Source of the DNA: Acanthosepion esculentum
Lineage: Eukaryota; Mollusca; Cephalopoda; Sepiida; Sepiidae
Direction of reading: 5' to 3'
Length of the DNA stretch: 64,000 nt
Assembly (NCBI GenBank): GCA_964036315.1
Contig: OZ038517.1
Span: forward strand, 23,817,662-23,881,661
Part shown: positions 43,761 through 54,333 of the stretch, piece by piece
Numbering within the stretch: position 1 is the first letter of the stretch
Layout of the letters: each line of letters begins with the position of its first letter
The notes under the pieces: generated by a model
What the model saw: the letters and a program-made list of their open reading frames with translations, nothing else
Database searches by the model: none
Told to the model about the DNA's origin: nothing
Program-made: the position numbers and the translations under genes

Positions 43761-44329
43761 TTTAGGGCTTCTCCAATCAAATGACTATTTTAGGGACCCA
43801 CCCTTTTACACCATAAATAACCCACAAAGTTTTACTTAAATGCTTAAGGACCTAATTAAATTTCTTAAATGCTTAAGTGCCTACTATTTTTTTTAATTTT
43901 TTTTAACCAACCCTTAAATCTTTATTTTAAGCCTAACCTATTTTCTTTAAATAAATTATTTTCTGGTTCTAAGTTTTTTTCCCCTTCAATAGCTGTCATT
44001 AGAGGTCTGTTTTTAAACAGTTATTTAAGAGGCTCAATATTTCTCAAACCTTTCAGGGGCTTAGTTTTCTTAAATGGTTAATTTAGTAGATAATTTTTTG
44101 ACCTTTTAACTCTTTATTAGATGTGCAATTCTCTCAAATTATTATTTCAAAAGATATTAGGCAATCATTAACAATTTTGCCTGAAAAAACAAAAAATATG
44201 TATTAAAAGAACTGTTTTTCCCTTGACACCACTATTATTTTAACTACCTTCACTCCTCAGCAATGTTTGTTTTTAAAAAAGCGATGGTTAGAATTATAAT
44301 AAAACTTAAACACATGATGAAAGCAAATG
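43761..44329. other. AT-rich spacer between direct repeats
   Basis: T-rich, with repeated 'cttaaatgcttaag'-like phrases near 43840-43880. No gene. Confidence 0.5.
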
Positions 44330-44905
44330 TACACATTTGTGTTTGTTCTTGAGAATTTACAACAAAAATATTAAATATTATTTATTAGATTGTTTATTTG
44401 CAAGGATAATTTTATATTAAGAGTATCTCAACATTTTACGGCACAGTTATAAGTTCAAAAATACTCAGGTCACCTGGGTGTTCATACTCAGGGTTGTCTG
44501 TATTGCAACCGGCATTTATTTGTCTGACAATTCAAATATTTGTTCTTTGTCTAAAATTACATTTGCTGTACAAAAAGGTTTATCCTGCCACTGAAGGTGA
44601 CTCTGATTCCTCAATTTCAAAGTTGTGTTGTCATATCCTGCTATGGCAACAGAAAGCACCTGTGACTGAAAGTAACAATAGGTTATTGCAATTGAGTCTT
44701 TGAAAAAAAATGCAATGGAATAAGAAGTAATATTAATAATGCAGAGTGCTAAAAGTTAACATTTGATAAAAACGTTGATAAAACCACTAAGGCACAATGG
44801 GTTGAGTATGGTTTTCTAAATTCTCAAAATGTTTGCCTGAGCTGAAATATTAGAATGGGCTTAAGTTCAATAACTGAAAAACGTTCAGATGATTTTAATT
44901 TTTCT
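44330..44905. repeat. Dispersed repeat J, copy 2
   Basis: Direct-orientation partner of 43367-43760. A ~150-bp insertion separates the two conserved halves. Confidence 0.8.
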
Positions 44906-45387
44906 CTTCATTTCAAATCCAGATGATGGAAATACTGATAACCGAGGAAGTGCTGTATAATTTTTTGTTAAGGAATAAGAACAACAATTCTTCAAGTAAA
45001 AGGCAATTAAAAAGTTGACAGTGGAAAACAGGATATTTTCTGGACAGATCTCATCATTTAATTTTAACAAAAAATAACCTACCTAGACAGAAGGTCCCTT
45101 AGTCCTCTTCAAAGTAGTCTTGGATCATAACACAATTATTTTATTACTTTGATTTTTGGGGTGGGCTCGGGAATCTACAAATTTGCTTTTGGGATCACCA
45201 TCAGCTTCTTCATTAATCTCACCCATAGCATTTTGTTGGTCATTTTCAGCCAGTAGTTAAGATTTGGCATGCTGACAGACCTGTGTCTGGATGGGCACGG
45301 TATTCCAATGGGTCAGCAAGTCTGTGCAAGCATGGCATTCCGATGGGCCAACATCTGCACCAGCATGGCATCCCTCTAGTCCTGCAT

Positions 45388-46124
45388 CTACACAGGCTCT
45401 AATAATTCCATTTTGCACAGGTATAGTTCTTCTTTTATGAACTTTGTCCCTTCAGGACATAAAAAATCATATCCCTTCATATCTTCCTGTCCATTATCGC
45501 TCTTAATAAGTTGTTTTTTTTCGTTATTTCTCCCAAACCCTGTTCTGTCGTTCATTTGCTCAAGTATGTCAAACACTGCCTCTCTCTTTCCCTCAATCTG
45601 TTCTGTATCAGATTTTCCAATCCCTCCTTCCTCATTACATGCTCCAGAAATTTCAACTGCCTCTTCATGATGTTAAGTACAAGTTTCCTTTTTGTTTCCA
45701 TACTCTCCAAAACTTTGTTGTTGCTCACATCTTGGCTCATGGTATCCTCAGCATCTTTCTGTAGAACTACATTTCTTTTCCTTGAGATTAGCTGCCATAC
45801 AGGAGGATAGATATCACATACTCTTTTCTTTGTTTCCAATAAATTTTTTTTGTCTCTTAATACACTTCTTAGCTTTTGGATTGCAACTTTGGTCATTGTT
45901 ATACGTCTTCAAATCTCAGTGTCACACTTCCCATCCTCTGTCAAAACACTTCCCAAATACTTAAATTTATGTAACTGTTTAATTTTAGTATCCTTGACCT
46001 GTAATATGCATTTTGGGCTCATACTTTTGCTGATAACCGTGCATTCTGTTTTATTATAGTTTATGCCTAGTCCTTTCTTCTCACTTTCCTTTGCTATCTT
46101 CTGTAGAAGGTTTTGTAGTTTCAT
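45388..46124 (-). mobile_element. RTE-like LINE: RT C-terminal part, internally deleted
   Basis: The minus frame at 45909-46124 reads as the end of a reverse-transcriptase domain: 'ESEKKGLGINYNKTE', 'ISKSMSPKC', 'KFKYLGSVLTEDGKCDTEI'. The next frame (45552-45896) continues with 'AIQKLRSVLRDKKNLLETK', 'MRKEGLEN' and 'RERQCLTYL'. The 'KTE..FKYLGS..T.DGK...EI' pattern is typical of RTE-type endonuclease-reverse transcriptase elements. Compared with intact relatives, residues after 'KKRVCDIY' are missing and frames change at about 45.9 and 45.57 kb, so it is a pseudogene. No poly(T) tail was resolved. Confidence 0.85.
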
Positions 46125-46780
46125 TTACTACCAGATTGTATTATGAAAGTCAGTGTTTATCACACTATAATCAGTATTAAATGACAGATGTTGGTAAAAC
46201 TTTCAGGATATAATTATGTGAGCAAAATATGTCATGTGAGTTACAACTTATTATATTTATCCTTATTAACAAGATTGGTAATCTTATACACCCAAAACTA
46301 ATTTTCTTATGCAAGCAGACTAATTGCAACAAAGTTTTTTTTTTTTATTTTTATTTACAAATAAATCCCCAAATTACAAGCCATAGAAACATATATTTGA
46401 TTATTACAAAATATCATATCCATAAATTGTTATTTTCCAGATTAATAATAGAGACTCCTTGACATTCTAAAAACTTTGTCAGTTTGCCATTGATTGAGTT
46501 TAACTTTTCTCTTGTTTTTGGAGCAATTTTTATTAAGATAGAGAATTCTTTGCTTGAATATTATTTTGCATCCATATATGTAAACTTTTAGATGATAGGC
46601 CACAAGTTTATTTTTCATTGGGTTAATATCCACAGGGGATGGGGTGGGGGGCTATGAAGCTAATTTAATGTCTTCGAAAGAGCTTCTTCACTTTGTCTTG
46701 TTCTTCATTTTTTTCTTTTTTTTAAAATTTTTCTTAACCTTTTTGTTTTTCTCGCCTTTCCTTCACCTTCCCGTTTTTCT
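46125..46780. other. AT-rich spacer
   Basis: Nothing recognised; short frames only. Confidence 0.5.
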
Positions 46781-47290
46781 CCCCCACCTGTTTGGTTTCC
46801 TTTTCTTCACCCCTCCACCCCGCCTGTTCGGTTTCCTTTTCTCTCCTCCCCCCACTCGCCTTTTCTTTTTTCCTTTTCTCTCCTCCCCCCACTCGCCTTT
46901 TCTTTTTTCCTTTTCTCTCCTCTTCCTCCCCCCCGCGCCTTTTCGTTTTCCTTTTCTCTCCTCTTCCTCCCCCCCCCGCGCCTTTTCGTTTTCCTTTTCT
47001 CTCCTCTTCCTCCCCCCCCCCCGCGCCTTTTCGTTTTCCTTTTCTCTCCTCTTCCTCCCCCCGCACCCTTTCGTTTTCCTTTTCTCTCCTCTTCCTCCCC
47101 CTGCGCCCTTTCGTTTTCCTTTTCTCGCCTCTTCCTCCCCCCGCGCCCTTTCGTTTTCCTTTTTTCGCCTCTTCCTCCCCCTGCGCCCTTTCGTTTTCCT
47201 ATTCTCGCCTCTTCCTCCCCCCGCGCCCTTTCGTTTTCCTTTTCTCGCCTCTTCCCCCCCGCTTTTTTGTCCCCCCCCATGCCTTTTCAT
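46781..47290. repeat. ~40-46-bp CT/C-run minisatellite, about 12 units
   Basis: The unit combines 'cctcttcctccccc', 'gcgccctttcgttttcc' and 'ttttctcg'. C runs of 5-10 bases vary between units and cause the length differences. It is pyrimidine-rich on the plus strand, with CpG in each unit. Arginine/lysine/glutamate/glycine minus frames are artefacts. Confidence 0.93.
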
Positions 47291-47725
47291 TTTTCTTTTT
47301 CCTTCATTAAGTGATCAAGCATGATTTTTACAGAAAGTCAATAAGCATGGTCTTGCAGGAATACTCTGGAGAACACACTCGTCCATTTAATTATGGAATG
47401 TGATATGAACATAAAAGGAGGTAATTAGGATATCGAGGGCAACTAATGACTTCCATCATTATTGCTGGTATTGCAATATCGCTCTCATTATTGCTATCAT
47501 TGATGTGACTGAAATATTTCTTTGTGTATTGTAGCCATGTCATTATTTCTTTTGTCAAAACCTTTACGAATAAACTTGTTCAATTCAGGATTGCATCAAT
47601 CTTTAATCTACAGGGTTAGATTGTACTCATTTTGTCTCGGGATGGTATCTTGTTCTGAGTGCTGCTCCGTTATTGCTTGCTGTTATTGAACAATTTACTT
47701 TTGTAGATTAAAGAAACTGCTTATG
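47291..47725. other. Spacer, nothing recognised
   Basis: No gene or element identified. Confidence 0.5.
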
Positions 47726-47850
47726 ATGGCTGGAGGGCACAATGGGCAATACATTGTGATAAGGACAACAAAGGTGCGGACAATAGTCTGTGTGTATGTC
47801 AATAATAAATCCTTATCCTAGAAATTCAGACAGAAATATTCCAAAAAGTC
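47726..47850 (+). mobile_element. Decayed SINE family A tail, single orientation
   Basis: 'gggcacaatgggcaata', 'cattgtgataagga', 'gtgcggacaatagtct' and 'cctagaaattcagacag' align in order with the central block and tail of the family A SINE. No inverted partner is visible, so this would be an old monomeric copy. Confidence 0.45.
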
Positions 47851-48300
47851 AGAAAAACTGTATTCAAATGCAGGTAAAAATTTTTAAAAAAGTCACATTA
47901 ATGGAAATGCTTTATAAATCAATGTCTTTGCTAAAGAGTTCAGATCTAAAATGACTGGTTGAACATAACATATTTATGCACATTTAAAAAAAAGATTTAA
48001 AATTAAAAAAAAAAAGATTTAAAATTTAAAAAAAACTATTTAAAATTTTAAAAAAAGATTTAAAATTAAAAAAAAAGATTTAAAAGATTTGAAATTAAAA
48101 AAAAAAAAAATTGAAATTAAAAAAAACAGTCACATGAATGGAAATGCTTTATAAATTAATCTCCTTTGCTAAAGAGCACAGATCTAAAATGGCTGGTTGA
48201 ACATAACATATTTATTCTGTACATGATTTTGTATGGAATTTGGTATTATAGGATTGTAGCATCTGGTGGTATCAAATGCTAAGAGGAAATATGAATGATG
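47851..48300. other. Local duplication around A/T-rich DNA
   Basis: 'ctttgctaaagag', 'agatctaaaatg' and 'ctggttgaacataacatatt' occur at about 47930-47970 and again at 48163-48212, separated by 'aaaaagatttaaa' repeats (47.99-48.12 kb). Probably a tandem duplication of roughly 240 bp. Confidence 0.6.
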
Positions 48301-48304
48301 AATT

Positions 48305-48425
48305 TTTCTTTTTTTTTAAAAATCTGTTCATACCAAGCAAAGTGATAATACCACTAAGACACACAGGGCTACTGAAAGTGAAAGAGAATGAAAAACCTTT
48401 TATAAGGAACCTGAAACCCTAATCT
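48305..48425 (-). mobile_element. LINE 3' end fragment, short
   Basis: A T run at 48308-48318 is followed by 'gttcataccaagcaaagtg' and 'ataccactaagacacac', matching the 3' UTR of family A LINEs in minus orientation. Confidence 0.55.
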
Positions 48426-49529
48426 TCAACAGGAAACGAGGGATAAACCTCTACTCCTAAATTATTAGCTGTTTCCTTATAAAGAAAGATGCAAACTTCG
48501 TTGACAGAGCATCCTGTAAAACTTTTGGTTGAAATTGATAAAATCTGTCTCTTAAAACCATTTTTCAGGAAAATGAGTTTCTAAAGTCCAGTAGCTGTTA
48601 TCACTCTTGATGGGAGTTTCCTTCCTAACCGTTTGTTTAAAGCAGTGTGAAATGTCAGCATATTTTAGCTGTTGACATCATTGAAAATCCTCAAATGATA
48701 TGACTTTCATTATCTGGTAAAGTTCTTTCTTTGATTCTGTAGTACCAGTATACAAGGTTCAAATAAGTGTGGTTTTCACCCAGACCCATAGGTTTCATTT
48801 GCTCAAAGCGATTTTTAACCATTGATCTTAGAAAGCAGTTGTATTCTGCGGGCAGTTTAGATATTTCTGAATAGGTTTGGTACCATGCATGTCATCTATA
48901 TAAACGTCTTGATCTGAAAAGCTATTTTAGGACAAGAGTTTTCAGGTTAATATTTCGGTTTTGTAGCAATATGTGGTATTGGGTGAAACTCTAGTGTAGG
49001 TCCTGACTTCTACATCAGGTGTGAGAAACTGGGGGGAGATGACATCACTGTGAGTGTGAGAAGGGAAATTCAGTAAGCTATCAGTCTCTACCAACGATGT
49101 TGTGTTTAGATTAAAATGTTACCATACATACAGGTGGAGTATTTGTATAAAAACAAAACATGGATTCTGATTACAGTTAAATGTAATGAAAACTGGGGAA
49201 AAGTCAGCATTTTATTTGTAATGCTGCAATGAAATAACCATGCTACAGGTAGTCATGTTACACCCATACATGGCATTTTAGATGTAGTGTTTTCTTTTCA
49301 TAGCCCATATGGGTATCTTCAGGACTTTTTGGCATTTGGAATAATATCTTTACTGAGCATGAAACACCTGGTAAGTAATCCATGAATGAAGGTGTTGCTG
49401 TGACAATCACTAACAAAATACTGGTACCAACGCAGCTGAGCTGGGGAACAAGAACAGATGAGATTACTTACAACAGCGCCTCATCATCTAGGAACCTTCC
49501 TAGTGATTTCTGAAATTTTCCATTTGTAG
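48426..49529. other. Spacer, nothing recognised
   Basis: Mixed-composition unique-looking DNA without a supported exon or element. Confidence 0.5.
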
Positions 49530-49800
49530 GAAGTCATGTCAGCACCTGAAAAATTTGATTTTTGGAAGTTTTTATATAAAGAACACTCAAACTGTACTGG
49601 ATTCCTCAGGTCGGACCAAAAATGGAGTATTCTTAAATTTGTTGTAGAGGTGGCCCAATCTTCACTTTCTAGCCTTGACAGAGTTCAAAAGCGTTTACAT
49701 CGCATTGTAAGGAATGAATTGTTTTCCGTCCTACAATTCCCTTCCCACAGCTGAAACTTTGCAAGCCTGTCATGACTCTATCCCTATTGCCATGGCAGAT
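49530..49800 (+). mobile_element. LINE C-terminal fragment (family B), plus strand
   Basis: The plus frame at 49536-49754 ends with 'VAQSSLSSLDRVQKRLHRIV' and 'NELFSVLQFPSHS', the family B post-RT block; a degenerate copy of the preceding 'EY..' segment lies before it in another frame. It is the only LINE coding fragment on the plus strand. Truncated at both ends. Confidence 0.75.
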
Positions 49801-50184
49801 GTCTGGGTCAACTATTAAATTGTCACACATGAAATGACAACCTTTATAGGAAATTAATAAAATGCTTCTGAAATGTTAAATAACTAATTGTCATATAGGA
49901 AGAAAATGAGTAACTACCAACACCAAGGTTTGAGCGTGACACACTGGACTTATGTTTTCTGCCAGGTGTCAGGCTACTGACTGCAGTGATTATTGAGTGG
50001 AACTATCCAGTCAAAATAGTGTGAATTATTGTGTGTCAATGATTGGGGTTTTGATTTAGGATTTACCAGACATTAAGCCAATTAATACTAACAAGGTATT
50101 CACTGAAATCATTAATTATCTTTGCTTGACTTCTACTCCTTCAAGTATTTATTTGTGGTTGTAATTATTTTTTTATTTTAACAT

Positions 50185-50196
50185 TAAAGTCTTGAG
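50185..50196. repeat. Target-site duplication, left
   Basis: 'taaagtcttgag' is repeated exactly at 50613-50624. Confidence 0.85.
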
Positions 50197-50612
50197 CAGT
50201 ATTTACATTAGTTGGACTGTTGTCCTCATCTTTGTCGCCATATTCGTCACAATGTTTCGGCCATTGTACGCTCTGGCTTTCTTCAGGTGGTTGGAATTTC
50301 GAACTGAACCCTTTATTTTGATCACTGGGGTAGACTGTTCTAGTTCCACGTGCCATGTTTGATGGATGTCAGTTATCAGTTATCTCCTGGTAATTTTCCC
50401 TCTGAAAGTTCTCCACTGCCTTAACCGGGTATTGAACTCACACTCTTTGGGTCTGTCACTGGATCTAACCAACGCCTTTATCCACTGTGCCATGTGTCCT
50501 TGAGGACATCTGGGTATGAAACGTGACAAATATGGCGACAAAGATGAGGACAATAGTCCGACTAATGTAAATACTGTACATAATACCTCATCTCAGAAAT
50601 ATAGACAGACTC
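50197..50612. mobile_element. Palindromic SINE dimer, family A, copy 2
   Basis: The left arm (50197 to about 50505) is a full SINE in minus orientation, lacking the outermost tail and ending with the tRNA-like head ('acgcctttatccactgtgcc'). The right arm (about 50506-50612) has the plus-orientation 3' part only: 'atggcgacaaagatgagg', 'caatagtccg' and the complete tail ('acctcatctcagaaatata'). The dimer is bracketed by a perfect 12-bp duplication. It lies immediately beyond the 3' end of the mariner relic. The 63-codon minus frame at 50165-50356 is SINE-derived. Confidence 0.9.
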
Positions 50613-50624
50613 TAAAGTCTTGAG
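50613..50624. repeat. Target-site duplication, right
   Basis: Exact repeat of 50185-50196. Confidence 0.85.
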
Positions 50625-50634
50625 TTACACTTAA

Positions 50635-51113
50635 TTATTAATGGCCACCATATGTCACAAAACTAATTTATTTAGTTGAAATAGACACCATGTTGATGAA
50701 TGACTGTTCTCCTATGTACCTGTAAATTCTTGATTCCATCTTTAAAAGATTTCTCATCCTTTGATGTGATAAACAGTTTACATGCTTCAATTATATCTTA
50801 TTGGAGAATGTTTTACTGCACACGAAAAGCTCAAAATGCTTAAGTGATAATCAGTAGGAGAGATATCAGGTGAATATGGAGAATTATTTCAGAATTCAGG
50901 CTATGTAGCTTTTGGACAATTGATTGAGTAGTGTGCAGCCATGTAGCAAAATTGGGCCATCTCTATTCACAAGTCTAGGATGTTTCTGTTTCAATTTTTC
51001 ATGCATACACTTAATTTCTACACAAGATTAGGTTGCTGTTATTGTTTTCCCTTGACACAAGAATGAATAATGAATAACCCTTTTGAAAGACCACCATACA
51101 GTAACCATTAACT
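50635..51113 (-). pseudogene. mariner-like transposase, C-terminal half
   Basis: On the minus strand, directly continuing 51732-51915 across the SINE insertion: a 'VTVWWS' and 'VIHYSFL' block (51.08 kb), 'LVNRDGPILLH' (50.97 kb; the catalytic Asp that should follow is lost), 'YSPDISPTDYHL' containing the third catalytic Asp (50.86 kb), and a degenerate C-terminal 'HGVYFN' end (50.68 kb). Several stops and frameshifts interrupt it. Mariner transposases move by cut-and-paste with a DD34D triad; this copy is dead. Confidence 0.88.
51101..51113. repeat. Target-site duplication, left (within mariner)
   Basis: 'gtaaccattaact' is repeated exactly at 51719-51731. Confidence 0.9.
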
Positions 51114-51718
51114 GTCTATATTTCTGAGATGAGGTATTATGTACACTGTTTACATTGCTCAGACTATCATCCTCACCTTTGCCATATTTATCACAATGTT
51201 TTGGCCATTGTATGCTCTGGCCCTCTTCAGGTGGTTGGGATGTTGAACTGAACCCTTTATTTCACTCACTGGGGTAGACTGTTCTAGTTCCATGTGCCAT
51301 GTCTCATGGATGTCAGTTACAAGTTATCTCCTGTTAATTCCCCTCTCCAAGTTCTCCACCGCCTTAACCAGGTATTGAACTCTGACTATTTGGGTCCTGT
51401 CACTGGATGTAACTAACACCTTTATCCACTGTGTCATATCCTCAAGAGCATTAGTTATATCCAGTAACAGAACTCAAAGAGTGTGAGTTCAATACCTGAT
51501 TAAGGCCGTGGAGAACTTGGAGAGAGGAATTAACTGGAGATAACTGATGACTGGCATCCATTAGACATAGAACTAGAACAGTCTACCCCAGCGAGCGAAA
51601 TAAAGGGTTCAGTTTGGCATTCCAACCACCCGAAGAAGGCCGGAATGTACAACAGCCGAAATGTTGTGATAAATACGGTGACAAAGATGAGGATGATAGT
51701 CCGAGCAATGTAAATAGA
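51114..51718. mobile_element. Palindromic SINE dimer, family A, copy 3 (both arms near full length)
   Basis: The left arm (51114 to about 51445) is a minus-orientation SINE with complete tail, central block ('ttttggccattgta'), body and tRNA-like head. The right arm (about 51446-51718) is plus orientation from the head ('gttatatccagtaacag', B-box 'gagttcaata') to 'gtccgagcaatgtaaat', lacking the outermost tail. Relative to copies 1 and 2 the whole unit is reversed: again exactly one arm has the terminal tail. The perfect 13-bp duplication sits inside mariner coding sequence, proving insertion as one unit. Confidence 0.93.
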
Positions 51719-51731
51719 GTAACCATTAACT
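51719..51731. repeat. Target-site duplication, right (within mariner)
   Basis: Exact repeat of 51101-51113. Confidence 0.9.
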
Positions 51732-51915
51732 TTTTAGGGTGCAGTGGAGGTTTTGGGCATTGTTTTGGGCATTGTTTTGGTCATTCATTTGCGTCTAAAC
51801 CCTGGCCTACTCCCATAGTGTTGTCAAAGAGTATCCATTTCTCATCATATGTAATGATTCAATATAAAAATGGTTCTTTTCAGAAGACAGTTCCACAGGA
51901 AGGAAGTGGATGCAA
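51732..51915 (-). pseudogene. mariner-like transposase, central part
   Basis: The minus reading gives 'ITYDEKWILFDN' (51.82-51.86 kb; the first catalytic Asp lies in the TxDEKW motif) and 'KQCPKPPLHPKK' (51.74-51.77 kb), then continues into 51113 once the SINE dimer is set aside. One in-frame stop follows 'GLDANE'. The helix-turn-helix N-terminus is absent or unrecognisable. Confidence 0.88.
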
Positions 51916-51999
51916 GTAAGAGGTGCATATGAGGATAAGTAGGATAGATAACTGCTGATCCTAATCCAGTTTAAGAGGTTAAGATTGTAGTGATCAGGA

Positions 52000-52180
52000 T
52001 TTTTGATAGATTCATTCTTTCATTTTCTAGAGCTTAACCGTTTGCAGGTTATTTAAAGCCAGAAAATATTTTTAGATTGTAAAAAGTTTATTATTATTTT
52101 GGCAGATAAGTTTTACTAATAAACTACTAGTGGGGAGAAGAGGTGGAGTCATGCCTATTCAGGATTTAATAAACCAGAAA
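52000..52180 (-). mobile_element. Composite SINE family C, 3' partial copy
   Basis: 'attcattctttcattttct', 'gcaggttatttaaagcc', 'tttttagattgtaa' and 'tggggagaagaggtggag' match the 3' body of 52320-52500. The head is missing. Confidence 0.7.
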
Positions 52181-52319
52181 TGCATAAAGATAGGGATCAG
52201 TTGTTTATTACAATCAATATATAAACTGACCCCTCACTATGTGGCCAAGTAATTTCTATACACTTATATTCCAGAGAATGTAAAAGAAACCTAAAAGGCA
52301 TGACTGTGTAAGTAATTAG

Positions 52320-52670
52320 TATTTGATTGACCGATTCATTCATTCATTTTCTGTGGGTTATCAGCCCTTTGCAGGCTACTGAAAGTCAGAAAACATTTTT
52401 AGATTGTAAGAATTTTCTTTTTTTCCATATAATGGTTTAGTGATACAAATTACTAATTAAACCATAAGTGGATGGGAAGGGGTGGATTCTTACCTTTTCT
52501 AAGAGTATCTGCATGTAAGTGAATATAAACCCAATAGGAATTGGAACTGTTCAATTCCAAACCATTATCCATAACACCATGTCCAAGCTTACAGTACCTG
52601 CTAATCCTAAGTGGTCACCCATCTAGGTACTGACCAGGCTTGATGTTGCTTGATTTCTTATATTATACAG
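52320..52670 (-). mobile_element. Composite 5S rRNA-tRNA SINE (family C), full-length copy
   Basis: From 52665 on the minus strand: a 5S-derived part ('caagcctggtcagtacc', 'agatgggtgaccactta', 'caggtactgtaagctt'), then the tRNA-like head ('catggtgttatggataatgg', B-box region 'gaacagttccaattcc'), then the body ('tcacttacatgcagatactc', 'aaaaggtaagaatccacc'), ending in 'aatgaatgaatcgg' near 52322. About 345 bp. The 5S portion keeps box A/IE/box C territory of the 5S internal promoter but lacks the 5' half. Best reference copy in the window. Confidence 0.88.
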
Positions 52671-52684
52671 GAACTGCCATTTCA

Positions 52685-53030
52685 ACATCAACCTGTAGTG
52701 ATTAGGGAAGCATACTCTCAGGAGTCCGTTTCACAACTTAACTATTCTGAGTAATAAATTATTCAAGTTGCACTTCCTTCTTACTAATGGAATACAAAGG
52801 GAATGTGAAGTTGATTCACTGTATAAGGCATGGTAGGTCTTTGCTCTGAAGATCTGGGCTGGTGGAACTAAGGAAAATACCTTGTCTGATCATCTGTCAC
52901 AAAAGTAGCGACAGAGTAATGAAAGGCTACTAATATTGCATCTGTTGGTGGAAAGGGGATATTAGGTGGGAAAAAATTCATCACCCACAAGGCCACATCT
53001 GTAAACATACAATGTGACCTTCGACCAGAT
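52685..53030 (-). mobile_element. LINE 3' fragment (family B)
   Basis: Shares with 5.8 kb and 37.4 kb the phrases 'gtgattagggaagcat', 'cttactaatggaata', 'gctggtggaactaagga' and 'aggctac..atattgcatctgt'. Frame-broken minus-strand C-terminal coding and 3' UTR. Confidence 0.75.
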
Positions 53031-53719
53031 TTTGACCAACTGGATATTAAATCTCCTCATAGTGCATCTTGATTCTTGATCATGTTCAATCATCTGAACA
53101 CAGAAGTGTGAATTGGGAACAGAATTTACAGCTTGCTAAGAGTTTTGATTATAGAGTCTTTCCACTTGTCCCGGCCATTTTTCTTGTACTGCTTTGGATT
53201 AATTTATTTTCAAATGCTTTTCACATGAGGCAATTTTACTTTTTATAGTTGTTTTGCTCTTAAACATTTATATTAGTTTTATGAAAAAAATTTAGTGATG
53301 CTTTTGAGTCCATGATCTGGCATCCAGACCATACCTAATTGGGAACTACTTATACAGACTTTTCTCCTCAAGAAGAAAATGGAGTAAATTCTTTCAGGTC
53401 GTAATATTTGTAGTATTCATGAGAACTTCATTATTTCAAGGCATTTGTCAAAATAACTTCTTTTTTTTTCCCCTTCATTTGGAAGGGGGTTGGCCTGTTC
53501 GCAATATAAATACTGTCTCAAACCAGTCCCTGAAATTTTACAATGTTATCTGGACTTTATTATTAGCAAATGACAAGTTTTAAACTGTCCTTATGTTAAT
53601 GATATCTACATTTTTTATGTATTTATCTTTTTAAAATTTTCTAAAATTTTAAAAACTATTTTTTTGGTGGGGATTTTTTTCATACTCACATCTACAGACC
53701 TTTCAGGATAATAATTATT

Positions 53720-53975
53720 TATTTTTAACAATAATGTTAACTCTGTACAAGGCCCAAGAGCTACTCAAGGTAGAGTAAGAGGTACAGTTTATAGGGATGT
53801 GTGGGGTAGCATTCTTTTGGGGGTCAGTTCCAAAAAGCAGTGATCCATGGGAAGAAGTTGCTCAGGTGGAACTTCTCACCATTGGAATATGAAGGGAATG
53901 AGGGTGGTTCACTATAATGTGTGTGGTATGGTGGGTTTTAGCCACAAATGTTAAAACTTGTGGAACCAGTGATGG
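53720..53975 (-). mobile_element. LINE 3' end (family B)
   Basis: T-rich start (53.71 kb), then 'gttaactctgtacaaggccc' and the downstream family phrases to 'ttgtggaacc' at 53.97 kb, where it stops abruptly. Minus-strand 3' terminus. Confidence 0.75.
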
Positions 53976-54289
53976 GATTCAAAAATTTAAAAAACTGGTT
54001 CTCTCAACAGCAACAGGTTTCAGCATTTTTCCATAGTCTATACTTTACTATATAGATATAATTTAGGAATAAAGCACTTTTTTTTTTTTTTTTTTTTTTT
54101 TTTTCCAGTTATTCAAAAATACCAAAATTGATCTGCATTAGATTGCACGTTATCATTTGGAAAGGGAAAAATAATTGAAAGAAATCCTTTAAAATTTTTT
54201 ATTCATGATCTTTCATTTTAAAAATTTCCAAATAGCTACTTGATTGTCATCATAGTCTTCAGTTTTTTTTGCCTCATCTGTTGTCATTT
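53976..54289. other. Spacer with T tract
   Basis: T run at 54077-54105. Nothing else recognised. Confidence 0.5.
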
Positions 54290-54298
54290 CATCAGCAC

Positions 54299-54333
<35 letters not shown>

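Noticed and set aside
46644..47324. Long Pro/Phe and Arg/Gly/Glu frames
   Set aside because: Minisatellite-derived; several frames on both strands are open together.
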